In this document: positions 42,178 through 50,976 of the stretch, one piece after another
Position numbering within the stretch: the stretch's first letter is position 1
Layout of the letters: each line of letters begins with the position of its first letter
From: GCA-2733415 sp049614485
Lineage (GTDB): Bacteria; Bacteroidota; Bacteroidia; Flavobacteriales; Flavobacteriaceae
DNA length: 64,000 nucleotides
Assembly (NCBI GenBank): GCA_049614485.1
Contig: JBMZDR010000008.1
Coordinates: 33,845 to 97,844, forward strand
Reading direction: 5' to 3'
Translations under genes and position numbers: made by a program
The notes under the pieces: model-generated
Told to the model about the DNA's origin: nothing
What the model saw: only the letters and a program-made list of their open reading frames with translations
The model's database searches: none

Positions 42178-42591
42178 TTAAAAATTGTATTTCTCATGTT
42201 TTTTATAATGAAAAAGAACACCTTTGTCATTTTGTAAAATTAATTTTTCGGGAGTAAGCTCAATAATTATGTCTTCCCAAGAATCTAATGGTGTTGATGT
42301 ATGAATGATAAATTGGTTATTTTCATTAGTAATACGGATGCTATCTTTGATATTGTTCGTTTTGTATTTTCCGCTAAAATCTGGTTTTACTTTTTTTCGG
42401 TATCCTTTATTGTTGTCGTTTAAATAATAAAAATCAATAGTTGAATTAACACCAAATTTTGTGATCTTTTTAGCTTCAGATTCTACAAACTCGATGTCCC
42501 AATACCCATTTAGATGTTGTAAATCGTCTTGAGTTATGTTTTTAGAGCAACTTGTTGCTACAATAAGCAGTAGGCTAAATAAGGTTTTCAT
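42178..42591 (-). CDS. Small lipoprotein, lipocalin-like
   Basis: 137 residues from ATG 42591. Signal peptide with lipobox Cys15 (VATSC), then a beta-rich domain with LNGYWDIEFVE and YKTNNIKDSIRI that resembles lipocalin-like DUF families. An in-frame ATG at 42693 lies inside recF and has no signal sequence, so the downstream ATG is preferred. It is sandwiched between recF and DUF721 in a tight cluster. Function unknown. Confidence 0.75.
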   Translation of the reverse strand: MKTLFSLLLIVATSCSKNITQDDLQHLNGYWDIEFVESEAKKITKFGVNSTIDFYYLNDNNKGYRKKVKPDFSGKYKTNNIKDSIRITNENNQFIIHTSTPLDSWEDIIIELTPEKLILQNDKGVLFHYKKHEKYNF

Positions 42592-42592
42592 G

Positions 42593-43675
42593 TTACTGTA
42601 GTTTAAATATTTGATAGCTTTTATTGGTTTTTTGAATGATGTTTTCTGTGCGTTCTGCATGAGTGTCTGAAATGAAAATTTGACCAAATTCATCTTTGTT
42701 TACTAGTCTAATAAGTTGGCTGACTCTGTTTTCGTCTAGCTTATCAAAAATATCATCTAATAAAAGTAAGGGTTTTATGCCAGCTTGTTGCTTTAAAAAA
42801 TCAAATTGTGCTAACTTTAAAGCTATTAAAAACGATTTTTGCTGTCCTTGGCTCCCAAACTTTTTTATAGGATGTTCAGAGATGCCAAAAACCAAATCAT
42901 CCTTATGTGTCCCTACTGAGGTGTATTGTAAAATTTTATCTTTTTGTAAATTTCTACGTAGTAACTCTTGAAAAGTCATATCGTGCAATTGACTTTTATA
43001 GCCTAATGTAACGTCTTCATTATTATTGCTTAACGCGCTATATTTTTCTAAAAAAATAGGAGTGAACACATGAATAAATTCTTTTCGCGTTTCATATATT
43101 ATTTGCCCAAATTCGGTTAATTGCTCATTATAAACCGCTAGGGTATCTGCGTTAAATGTGTTGTTTGAAGCAAAATATTTTAGTAATGAATTACGTTGAG
43201 ATAAAGTTTTATTGTATTTAATTAATGTTGTTAAATAGGTTTTATTGGATTGTGAAATGATGCTGTCAATAAACTTTCTACGAGTTTCACTACCTTCACT
43301 TATCAAATCGTTATCAGCAGGAGATATGATAACTAGTGGTAAAAAACCAACATGATCAGAAAAACGATCATACGCTTTTCCGTTACGTTTAATAACTTTC
43401 TTTTGTTGTCTTTTTAAACTAACAATAATTTTTTCATGCCGTTCAGATTTTAAATACTCTCCGTCAATAACAAAGAAGTCTGAGTTGTGGTTGATATTTT
43501 GTGAAGCAATTGGGTTAAAATAACTTTTACCATATGATAAATGATAAATGGCATCTAATACATTGGTTTTTCCAACCCCATTATTGCCAACAAAGCAGTT
43601 TATTTTATCGTTAAAATCAAAAGAAACAGATTCAAGGTTTTTGTAATTTAATAAAGATATGCGTTGCAAAATCAT
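42593..43675 (-). CDS. recF: DNA replication/repair protein RecF
   Basis: 360 residues from ATG 43675 (MILQRISLLNYKNL), the typical start; an ATG 18 bases upstream is less likely. Walker A is GNNGVGKTN, the signature FGSQGQQKSFLIALKLAQ, and Walker B LLLLDDIFDKLD. It loads RecA at gaps with RecO and RecR. Here dnaA, dnaN and gyrB are not neighbours. Confidence 0.95.
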   Translation of the reverse strand: MILQRISLLNYKNLESVSFDFNDKINCFVGNNGVGKTNVLDAIYHLSYGKSYFNPIASQNINHNSDFFVIDGEYLKSERHEKIIVSLKRQQKKVIKRNGKAYDRFSDHVGFLPLVIISPADNDLISEGSETRRKFIDSIISQSNKTYLTTLIKYNKTLSQRNSLLKYFASNNTFNADTLAVYNEQLTEFGQIIYETRKEFIHVFTPIFLEKYSALSNNNEDVTLGYKSQLHDMTFQELLRRNLQKDKILQYTSVGTHKDDLVFGISEHPIKKFGSQGQQKSFLIALKLAQFDFLKQQAGIKPLLLLDDIFDKLDENRVSQLIRLVNKDEFGQIFISDTHAERTENIIQKTNKSYQIFKLQ

Positions 43676-43768
43676 GGGGTAAATAGGCTTCAATTGTTGA
43701 ATAAATAAGCGGTTTGCAAATTATTGAAAAATATCAAAACATTAGTATTAATATTAAAAGAAAAATTA

Positions 43769-43776
43769 TATTTTTG
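43769..43776 (+). promoter_or_regulatory. Promoter -7 box for the TPR gene and ribH
   Basis: TATTTTTG, exact match, 21 bases before the ATG at 43797. Confidence 0.62.
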
Positions 43777-43796
43777 CTCGACATACAATATAGATT

Positions 43797-44597
43797 ATGG
43801 CTACATATAAGAAAAGAGGATATAGAAAACCGAAAGAGAAGGTTGAAGACGTTGTAAATGACGATTTAACTAATGACGTAGAAGGATACGTAGAAGGTGA
43901 AAGTACCACAGAAGAGGTTTTTAATACATTAGATGATTCTGCTAACAAAGCTGAGGAGTGGGTTGCTGCTAATCAGAAGTATATTTTTGGTGTTGTAGGG
44001 GTAATCGCGTTAAGTGTATTATTATATATGGCTTATGGTAAATTTATTCAAGAACCTAATGAAGCAGAAGCATCAAATGATGCGTATAAAGCAGAATCTT
44101 ATTTCGCACAAGCTGTAAATGCTACCGGAACTGCAAAAGATTCTTTATTTAACTTAGCTCTTAATGGGGGTGAAGGGAAGTTAGGTTTATTAGATGTTAT
44201 TGAAAACTATAGCGGAACAAAAGCAGCTAACTTAGCAAACTATACAGCTGGTATGGCTTATTTAAATATGAATGACTATCAAAATGCAGTAACATATTTA
44301 GATAACTTTAGTTCTGATGACGAAATTTTAGCAGCTAATGCTAAAGGGGGTGTTGCTGATGCTTTTGTGCAGTTAAACCAATTAGAAGATGCATTAACAC
44401 ATTATGAAAAAGCGTTAGAAGCTACAACTAATGATTACAGTACACCAAAGTTTTTATATAAGGCAGCTGTTGTAGCGTTAGATTTAGGTAAAAATGATGT
44501 TGCAACTAAGTATTTAACAAGAATTAAAGATGAGTTTTCAACATCTTTAGAAGTAGGAAAAGTCGATGCACTTTTAGGAAAAGCGCAAGCAAAGTAA
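43797..44597 (+). CDS. Membrane-anchored tetratricopeptide repeat protein
   Basis: 266 residues. An acidic N-terminal cytoplasmic segment, one membrane span at about 62-80 (YIFGVVGVIALSVLLYMAYG), then TPR-like helices from about 95 (AAYTAGMAYLNMNDYQNAVTYL in pieces, DALTHYEKALEA). The layout is like YfgM/YfgL-type periplasmic chaperone partners of the Sec machinery. The direct partner is unknown. ribH starts 2 bases after its stop. Confidence 0.85.
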   Translation: MATYKKRGYRKPKEKVEDVVNDDLTNDVEGYVEGESTTEEVFNTLDDSANKAEEWVAANQKYIFGVVGVIALSVLLYMAYGKFIQEPNEAEASNDAYKAESYFAQAVNATGTAKDSLFNLALNGGEGKLGLLDVIENYSGTKAANLANYTAGMAYLNMNDYQNAVTYLDNFSSDDEILAANAKGGVADAFVQLNQLEDALTHYEKALEATTNDYSTPKFLYKAAVVALDLGKNDVATKYLTRIKDEFSTSLEVGKVDALLGKAQAK

Positions 44598-44598
44598 T

Positions 44599-45084
44599 AT
44601 GGCTACAATACATAAAAATTTATCAACATACGATAAAAACACAATCCCAAATGCGAAAAATTTTCGATTTGGGATTGTTGTTTCTGAATGGAACCCTCAA
44701 ATAACCGAAGGGTTAAAACAAGGAGCCATAGAGACCTTGTTAGAACACCAGGTTAAAGAGGATAATATTACTGTTTGGGATGTACCAGGAACTTTCGAGT
44801 TGCCTTTTGGCTGCAAGAAAATGATACAGAAATTAGATGTAGATGCTGTAATAGCTATAGGGAGCGTTATTCAAGGGGAAACTAAACATTTTGACTTTGT
44901 TTGTAGTGGAACTGCACAAGGAATAATGGATTTGAATACCCAAGGCGATATTCCGGTAATTTTTTGTGTGTTGACAGATAACATTTTGCAACAAGCAATT
45001 GATCGGTCTGGAGGAATTCACGGAAATAAAGGTACAGAAGCAGCTGTAGCAGCAATAAAAATGGCCACCTTAAATAAGTATTAA
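44599..45084 (+). CDS. ribH: 6,7-dimethyl-8-ribityllumazine synthase
   Basis: 161 residues. FGIVVSEWNPQIT, VPGTFELPFGCKKM, GSVIQGETKHFDFV (His of the active site) and FCVLTDN are the lumazine synthase motifs. It catalyses the penultimate step in riboflavin synthesis and assembles as pentamers or capsids. It is cotranscribed with the TPR gene and followed by a terminator. Confidence 0.96.
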   Translation: MATIHKNLSTYDKNTIPNAKNFRFGIVVSEWNPQITEGLKQGAIETLLEHQVKEDNITVWDVPGTFELPFGCKKMIQKLDVDAVIAIGSVIQGETKHFDFVCSGTAQGIMDLNTQGDIPVIFCVLTDNILQQAIDRSGGIHGNKGTEAAVAAIKMATLNKY

Positions 45085-45108
45085 GGTTTAAGATTATAGA
45101 ATATACTG

Positions 45109-45138
45109 AAAGCTGATTTTAATAAAATCAGCTTTTTT
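45109..45138 (+). terminator. Terminator after ribH
   Basis: AAAGCTGATTTT and AAAATCAGCTTT form a 12-bp stem with a 3-base loop and six T. Confidence 0.93.
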
Positions 45139-45203
45139 GTTGCCCAAACCTTACCTTAACAAAAATTAGCAGTCAAACGGCTTATTATCTACCGTAAAAT
45201 GAT

Positions 45204-45211
45204 TATTTTTG
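45204..45211 (+). promoter_or_regulatory. Promoter -7 box for the small membrane protein/mutL/rhomboid transcript
   Basis: TATTTTTG, exact match, 23 bases before ATG 45235. It lies downstream of an alternative ATG at 45199 and so favours 45235. Confidence 0.6.
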
Positions 45212-45234
45212 AAAATATCATTAGCGATTATTTT

Positions 45235-45531
45235 ATGAGACTCCCAACGCTTTTTAAACAAAATAAGAATAAATCATTTGGATTTAAACCTCGTTATTAT
45301 GACGAGCGAAAGGAGCGTTTGGAAAAACTACACGAAAAGCACCATGGTGCTAAAGACGGTACGTCTATAAAAGGGAGTTTTAAAAAAAGAGCATCGTTTA
45401 GGGATGATTGGAAAACTGTAAGTAAAGAAACGGATCAGAAACAATCACAAACTAGGCTAGTTGTTATTTTTGTATTGCTAGTGGCTATTGCAATTCTTAT
45501 TTTAGATAAATATAATATCAAATTGTTTTAA
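45235..45531 (+). CDS. Small membrane protein upstream of mutL, function unknown
   Basis: 98 residues from ATG 45235 (MRLPTLFKQNKNKSFGFK). A basic N-terminal half with PRYYDERKERLEKL precedes one C-terminal membrane span (about 76-93). This conserved flavobacterial protein is, to my recollection, sometimes mislabelled as a riboflavin synthase subunit because of its neighbour ribH; it has no such domain. Its stop overlaps the mutL start by 1 base. Confidence 0.75.
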   Translation: MRLPTLFKQNKNKSFGFKPRYYDERKERLEKLHEKHHGAKDGTSIKGSFKKRASFRDDWKTVSKETDQKQSQTRLVVIFVLLVAIAILILDKYNIKLF

Positions 45532-47393
45532 TGTCAGATATCATTCAGTTATTACCTGACCATGTTGCTAATCAAATTGCGGCAGGTGAAGTTGTGCAAC
45601 GCCCCGCATCCGTAGTTAAAGAGCTATTGGAAAATGCGATTGATGCCAAAGCAACTAACATACAGTTAATTATTAAAGACGCCGGTAAAACACTAGTTCA
45701 AGTGATAGATAACGGTAAGGGAATGAGTGCTACTGACGCGCGGTTGTCATTTGAGCGTCATGCTACATCTAAAATTTCATCAGCAGAAGACTTATTCCAG
45801 TTGAACACTAAAGGGTTTAGAGGTGAAGCTTTAGCATCTATAGCTGCAATTGCGCATGTTGAGATGAAAACCAAACGCGATGATGCTGATTTAGGGACGT
45901 TAATTAAAATTGAAGGGAGTAAGGTTACAGAGCAAGAAGTTGTAGTAACACCAACGGGTACTTCGATAGCAGTTAAGAATTTATTTTTTAATATTCCTGC
46001 ACGCCGAAATTTCTTAAAATCTGATCAAGTAGAAATGCGTCATGTTATTGATGAGTTTCAACGTGTAGCTTTAGTTCATTCAGACATTTCGTTTAGTTTG
46101 TATCACAACGGCACGGATGTGTTTAATTTGCCTATTTCAAACCACCGTCAGCGTATTGTCAATATATTTGGTGGTAAGACAAATGAAAAACTAGTGCCAG
46201 TTATTGAGGACACAGAAATAGTTGCTATTAGTGGTTTTGTGATGAAACCAGAGTTTGCGAAAAAGAGTAGCAAAGAGCAATTCTTCTTTGTAAATGATCG
46301 GTTTATAAAAAGCCCGTACTTAAACCATGCTGTAAGTTCTGCTTTTGATGGTTTGTTGAAGGAGAAGGCCAATCCTGGTTATTTTTTATACCTGCAAGTA
46401 GACCCCAAAACGATTGATATTAATATTCATCCAACAAAAACAGAAATTAAATTTGATAATGAGCATGATTTGTACGCCATCATTAAATCTACTGTTAAGC
46501 ATAGTTTGGGACAATTTCAAATAGCACCTATACTTGATTTTCAACGTGATTCAAGTATGGATACGCCTTATTCTTATCAAGGAAAAAGTATAGCAAACCC
46601 AACAATAGAAGTAGATCGGTCGTTCAATCCGTTTGAGCCTGATCAAAAAGAAAAATCTGTATCTAGTGGGTTTTCTTCAAAATCTACTATTAAAAAAAAC
46701 AGTGATTCTTGGGAGAGTTTGTATGTAGGTTTAGAGTCAAAAATGACAGATTCATCAATTGATGTTTCTACAATTGAGGTAGAATCAGAGGAAGTGACTG
46801 GGTCTTTTTTTGAATCTGAAGAAGTTGTTCAGGAGCATGTTACACTACAAGTTCAAAATAAATACATCATCAGCAAGATAAAATCAGGTATGATGGTTAT
46901 TCATCAACATCGTGCACATGAACGCATCTTGTTTGAAGAGTTTTTACAGCACATCACAGTACATCAAGCTGTAAGTCAGCAATTGTTGTTTCCTGTTATT
47001 GTTGATGTTACAAAAGAAGAATTAGCGTTTTTAAATGATATTAAATCTGTATTAGAACATACGGGGTTTGTGTTTTCTAAATTAGAAAACGAAACTATTG
47101 AAATAAGTGGTATACCAGCTGCTATAAAGAATGAGCAGGTCACATTCATAATAAGTGACTTGTTGGCTTGTGCTGATGAAAATACAGTTAAGGATGATAG
47201 TTTACATGCTACATTGGTGGCGAAATCTATGGCGAAAAGCATTGCTATAAAAAGCGGGAAGCCATTAACAAAACAAGAGCAGGAGGATATAGTAAATAGG
47301 TTGTTTGCATGTAAGGAACCAACTGTATCTCCTACAAATAAATCAATTTTTATTACCTATAGTACGAATGATTTTGATAAAAAACTACTGTAA
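45531..47393 (+). CDS. mutL: DNA mismatch repair protein MutL
   Basis: 620 residues. GHKL ATPase motifs are intact: LLENAIDAKA, DNGKGM, GFRGEALASI. The C-terminal dimerisation domain has HQHRAHERILFEE at 458-470 where endonuclease MutL has DQHAxxExxxxE, so the metal-binding Asp is His. The AC+ motif reads MAK (567-569) and the C-P-H-G-R-P motif reads SPTNKS (600-605). The nicking site thus appears absent, as in MutH-using species. Overlaps its neighbours at both ends. Confidence 0.95.
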   Translation: MSDIIQLLPDHVANQIAAGEVVQRPASVVKELLENAIDAKATNIQLIIKDAGKTLVQVIDNGKGMSATDARLSFERHATSKISSAEDLFQLNTKGFRGEALASIAAIAHVEMKTKRDDADLGTLIKIEGSKVTEQEVVVTPTGTSIAVKNLFFNIPARRNFLKSDQVEMRHVIDEFQRVALVHSDISFSLYHNGTDVFNLPISNHRQRIVNIFGGKTNEKLVPVIEDTEIVAISGFVMKPEFAKKSSKEQFFFVNDRFIKSPYLNHAVSSAFDGLLKEKANPGYFLYLQVDPKTIDINIHPTKTEIKFDNEHDLYAIIKSTVKHSLGQFQIAPILDFQRDSSMDTPYSYQGKSIANPTIEVDRSFNPFEPDQKEKSVSSGFSSKSTIKKNSDSWESLYVGLESKMTDSSIDVSTIEVESEEVTGSFFESEEVVQEHVTLQVQNKYIISKIKSGMMVIHQHRAHERILFEEFLQHITVHQAVSQQLLFPVIVDVTKEELAFLNDIKSVLEHTGFVFSKLENETIEISGIPAAIKNEQVTFIISDLLACADENTVKDDSLHATLVAKSMAKSIAIKSGKPLTKQEQEDIVNRLFACKEPTVSPTNKSIFITYSTNDFDKKLL

Positions 47394-48148
47394 TGATTAG
47401 AATAACAGACACTGTCAAACATATACTTATTATCAATGTGCTGTTTTTTGTAGCAAAATATGTTGCCGCACAATACGGTGTGAATTTAACACAATACCTA
47501 GGACTATTCTTTGTTGAAAATGAATTGTTTAGGCCTTGGCAATTTGTTACCACAATGTTTATGCATGCTGGTGTGAATCATATTTTATTTAATATGTTGG
47601 CATTATGGATGTTCGGTAGTGCCTTAGAACAGGTGTGGGGTAAAACTAAATTCCTGTTTTTTTATTTTTCTGCAGGTATTGGTGCGAGTTTAATTTACAC
47701 ATTAGCTAATTACATTCAGTTTGAAAGTGTCTATGCTGATTTGTTATCGGCAGGACTAAGTGCAACAGATATCTCATCTATTTTAGAAACAGGAAGTTAT
47801 AATACGTCTATTTTGAAATATGTTAGTCAGGAGTCATTGGCTAGTTTTTATGGTGTGTTTAATGCGCCGGCGGTTGGAGCTTCCGGAGCTATAATGGGAC
47901 TTTTGGTAGGTTTTGGGATGTTGTTTCCAAATTCAGAATTAATGCTGTTGTTTTTTCCTGTACCAGTAAAAGCTAAATATTTTATACCAGTATTAATAGG
48001 TTTAGATCTTTTTTCAGGATTAACAGGAATCTCTATTTTTAGTCCGAATAACACAGCGTATTGGGCGCATATTGGTGGTGCCTTGATAGGTTTATTGATG
48101 ATGTTGTATTGGAAAAAAACACAGTTTAATAACAACCGTTGGGATTAA
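47393..48148 (+). CDS. Rhomboid-family intramembrane serine protease, copy 1
   Basis: 251 residues with six to seven membrane spans. HAGVNHILFNMLALWMFG carries the conserved His and Asn, GASGAIMG the catalytic Ser (near residue 164) and AHIGGALIG the catalytic His. It should cut within membranes. The start shares a base with the mutL stop. The loop between the first spans is longer than in GlpG. Confidence 0.93.
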   Translation: MIRITDTVKHILIINVLFFVAKYVAAQYGVNLTQYLGLFFVENELFRPWQFVTTMFMHAGVNHILFNMLALWMFGSALEQVWGKTKFLFFYFSAGIGASLIYTLANYIQFESVYADLLSAGLSATDISSILETGSYNTSILKYVSQESLASFYGVFNAPAVGASGAIMGLLVGFGMLFPNSELMLLFFPVPVKAKYFIPVLIGLDLFSGLTGISIFSPNNTAYWAHIGGALIGLLMMLYWKKTQFNNNRWD

Positions 48149-49014
48149 TGACAAAGAACGAATTAATAGCGAAGTACAAAAACTTAAATGTTGCTGAAAA
48201 ACTCATTGCAATCAATTTGATTGTATTTCTGGTTTTTGGTTTAACAGCCTTTCTGTTTAAAACGTCAGTTTTGTATGATTGGTTTGTGTTGTCAAAAGAG
48301 TTTTCAGATTTGGTCATAAAACCTTGGACAGTTTTTACATATTCATTTTTACATCAAGGTTTTTTGCATCTGTTGTTTAATATGGTGACTTTATACTATG
48401 TGTCAAAATTGTTTTTAACCCGTTTTAGTGCCAAACTTTTTCTAAACACGTATTTGTTGGGAGCGTTGGTTGGAGGTGTGTTGTTTTTGCTATCATATAA
48501 TTTATTTCCGGTGTTTAACAATCAATTAAGTTATTTAGTAGGAGCTTCGGCTTCGGTTATGGCAGTCTTGATTTTTGTGTGTACATCATTGCCTCAAATG
48601 GAGGTTTCAGTGTTTACATTTAAAGTTAAATTATGGCAATTAGGACTGTTTTTTGTAGTTCTTGATTTGATTCAAATTCCTTATGGGAACTCTGGAGGCC
48701 ATATTGCACATATTGGTGGGGCTGTATTTGGCTATATATATGCGTCACAATTAAGTAAGGGGAATGATATAGCTAAAGGTTTTGAAAAATTGATGACAAT
48801 AATAACTTCGTGGTTTACATTTAAGAAAACATCTAACTTAAAGACAGTTTATAAAACTAGATCTGAAAAAAGAGCATCTGGTAAAACTATATATCAAAAA
48901 AAACGTATACAGCAAGAGAAGGTAGATGCTATTTTAGATAAAATTAGCAAAAATGGTTATGAAAGTTTATCTAAAGAAGAGAAGGCTTTTTTATTTCAAT
49001 CTGGTAAAGACTAA
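48148..49014 (+). CDS. Rhomboid-family intramembrane serine protease, copy 2, with cytoplasmic tail
   Basis: 288 residues from ATG 48148, sharing a base with the previous stop (TAATG). HQGFLHLLFNMVTLYY, GASASVMAVLIF (catalytic Ser) and AHIGGAVFGY (catalytic His) are complete. A basic tail of about 85 residues ends with KAFLFQSGKD and repeats of Lys/Glu. A TTG nine bases upstream would add three residues and is not needed. Two adjacent rhomboids are common in flavobacteria. Confidence 0.93.
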   Translation: MTKNELIAKYKNLNVAEKLIAINLIVFLVFGLTAFLFKTSVLYDWFVLSKEFSDLVIKPWTVFTYSFLHQGFLHLLFNMVTLYYVSKLFLTRFSAKLFLNTYLLGALVGGVLFLLSYNLFPVFNNQLSYLVGASASVMAVLIFVCTSLPQMEVSVFTFKVKLWQLGLFFVVLDLIQIPYGNSGGHIAHIGGAVFGYIYASQLSKGNDIAKGFEKLMTIITSWFTFKKTSNLKTVYKTRSEKRASGKTIYQKKRIQQEKVDAILDKISKNGYESLSKEEKAFLFQSGKD

Positions 49015-49028
49015 TTTAATAAGAACCG

Positions 49029-50048
49029 TTGAAACAATTAAACCTCATAGATAAAATTATTTACTTTGCAAACTGCATATTTGCTGTTGTTTTACTATTG
49101 GCATATTTGTTACCGTTTGTACCACCAAAAACGTTTTCGTTACTTTCTGTACTTAGTTTGTCTGTACCTGTATTATTGGTTTTAAATGCTGTTTTTTGTT
49201 TGTATTGGTTGTTGAAAGTTAAAAGACAACTATTACTTTCTTTAATTGTTTTACTGTTAGGATATGATAGTATAAGTGCATTGTATAGGTTTTCACCTTC
49301 GGAAAAATCTACAAATACAAGGTTGTCTGTAATGAGTTATAATGTTAGGTTGTTCAATTTATATGATTGGATACCAACACCAGAAGTTGAAAAGTCTATA
49401 GAAGCATTTGTGTTGAAAGAATCTCCTGATGTTGTGGCCTTTCAAGAGTTTCACCCGCACAAGAATATTAACTTTTCGGAATACCCATATAAGTACGAAA
49501 GTTTATCTGGTCAAAAAGTAAAATATGGTCAGGCAATTTTTTCTAAATATAAAATTATTAATAAAGGAGAAATTAAATTTGATAACACAAGTAATAAGGC
49601 TATATACGTTGATGTTTTAAAAGATGGTGAAACAATAAGGATTTACAATGTTCATTTTCAATCAATGCATATTAATTCTAATTTTAACAATCTGTCAGAG
49701 CAAAATACGGAGTTTTTGGTTAAGCGTATAGGTGCTAAATTTGAAATGCAGCAAGAGCAAGCGCAAGCAATTATAGCGCATCAAAATCAATGCGCATATA
49801 AGAAGATTATACTAGGTGATTTTAATAATACAGCATATTCATACATTTATAAGCAGTTTAAAAATGAAGCGTATTCAGATGCGTTTGAGTTGAGTGGCAA
49901 TGGTTTTGGTAAAACATTTGATTTTAAACTATTTCCGTTGCGAATAGATTTTATACTTTTAAGTGAAGGACTAGATGTAATAGAGTTTAAAAACTACAAT
50001 CATAAATTTTCTGATCACTATCCTGTGCAAACTAAAATATCATGGTAG
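49029..50048 (+). CDS. Endonuclease/exonuclease/phosphatase-family protein, membrane-anchored
   Basis: 339 residues. Three N-terminal spans (about 10-30, 36-58, 65-80) precede an EEP domain with SVMSYNVRLFN, PDVVAFQEFH, GDFNNTAYS and FSDHYPVQTKI, the usual metal and catalytic residues. Substrates could be nucleic acids, phospholipids or sphingolipids. Translation starts at TTG 49029, since the membrane segment begins there and no ATG precedes it. Its stop is 2 bases from the convergent DUF6122 stop. Confidence 0.88.
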   Translation: MKQLNLIDKIIYFANCIFAVVLLLAYLLPFVPPKTFSLLSVLSLSVPVLLVLNAVFCLYWLLKVKRQLLLSLIVLLLGYDSISALYRFSPSEKSTNTRLSVMSYNVRLFNLYDWIPTPEVEKSIEAFVLKESPDVVAFQEFHPHKNINFSEYPYKYESLSGQKVKYGQAIFSKYKIINKGEIKFDNTSNKAIYVDVLKDGETIRIYNVHFQSMHINSNFNNLSEQNTEFLVKRIGAKFEMQQEQAQAIIAHQNQCAYKKIILGDFNNTAYSYIYKQFKNEAYSDAFELSGNGFGKTFDFKLFPLRIDFILLSEGLDVIEFKNYNHKFSDHYPVQTKISW

Positions 50049-50050
50049 GT

Positions 50051-50356
50051 TTACATTTGTAGACAATCTATCCAATCGGTTAGCATGTGAAAGAGTAATG
50101 CTATAGCAATAACCCTTGTTTTTTTGGGTACTACTAATAATGCATAAATACCAATTGCGTAAAAGCTATGTAAAGGATGGTAGTTTATGCTGCATCTGTT
50201 TGCTTCAAAAATTGGTGTAGCCAATAAATGATCTAAATCTACTAACATCGATAGGATAAAAATCAGATAAACTTTTTTCCATTGTTTTCTGTAAAAAAAT
50301 AATGCAATAAGTAAGGGCGCACCAAAATGTAAAAAGTAGTGGAGTAGGGATTGCAT
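50051..50356 (-). CDS. DUF6122 small membrane protein
   Basis: 101 residues from ATG 50356, which overlaps the TAA of the WbqC gene (TAATG). Three hydrophobic segments; conserved MLVDLDHLLATPIFEANRCSI in pieces, NYHPLHSFYA and FHMLTDWIDC. The His and Asp pattern suggests a metal-dependent membrane hydrolase, as in YdjM/LexA-regulated families. Function not established. Confidence 0.85.
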   Translation of the reverse strand: MQSLLHYFLHFGAPLLIALFFYRKQWKKVYLIFILSMLVDLDHLLATPIFEANRCSINYHPLHSFYAIGIYALLVVPKKTRVIAIALLFHMLTDWIDCLQM

Positions 50357-50976
50357 TACCAAAATTTAGCTTGTGATTCCAGATAATTTAAGGTGTTAGG
50401 GCCTTCGTTAAATAGCAAGTCGAGAATACTTAAATTGTTTAAATAACCATATTTGTCACCAAATACTTGGGTGTACTGCTCAAGTTGAATTGGTGTTTCT
50501 TTTTTTGAATTCACGAGGTGTCTAAAATCAAATTGTGAGGTTGAGTTGCTAAAAGAATCTGTATATAAAATAGGTGCTTCAATTTCAATACACTCACAAA
50601 GTATATTGAATACTTCTACATTTAAGCTGTATAAACTTGTTTGCGGTTTGGTAAAAATACCCTTTATATCATCTTCATAATATTCAAAGAATGGTGACGA
50701 TTTGTACGCTGATACTATAGAGCGCCAATGTTGTTTTTGCCAATTCTCTACATTTTCAATCTCAATATCTTTATATAAAGTCTTTTGTTTGTCTTTATTA
50801 TGTTTCACCGGAATATTTAACAATAACTTCCCGTTAGCGCCATACACATACATTCTGTTTCTGAAAGTTTGCTTCTGGAAATTATCAGCGGCTTCAAACG
50901 TCACCGTTTCCGCATGTACGATTGCTACAAAATGTGCAATTGTAGGGAAGTAAGTTGGGTGAATTAATATGTTCAT
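50356..50976 (-). CDS. WbqC-like family protein
   Basis: 206 residues. HPTYFPTIAHFVAIVHAETVTFE in parts, RNRMYVYGANGKLLLNIPVKH and FEYYEDDIKG are WbqC-family stretches. Homologues lie in O-antigen or glycan clusters of other bacteria, but the activity is unknown to me. Starts directly at the lepB stop, so the two are coupled. Confidence 0.85.
   Translation of the reverse strand: MNILIHPTYFPTIAHFVAIVHAETVTFEAADNFQKQTFRNRMYVYGANGKLLLNIPVKHNKDKQKTLYKDIEIENVENWQKQHWRSIVSAYKSSPFFEYYEDDIKGIFTKPQTSLYSLNVEVFNILCECIEIEAPILYTDSFSNSTSQFDFRHLVNSKKETPIQLEQYTQVFGDKYGYLNNLSILDLLFNEGPNTLNYLESQAKFW

Noticed and set aside
42593..43800. Considered an origin of replication next to recF
   Set aside because: dnaA, dnaN and gyrB are absent and no cluster of DnaA boxes is visible.
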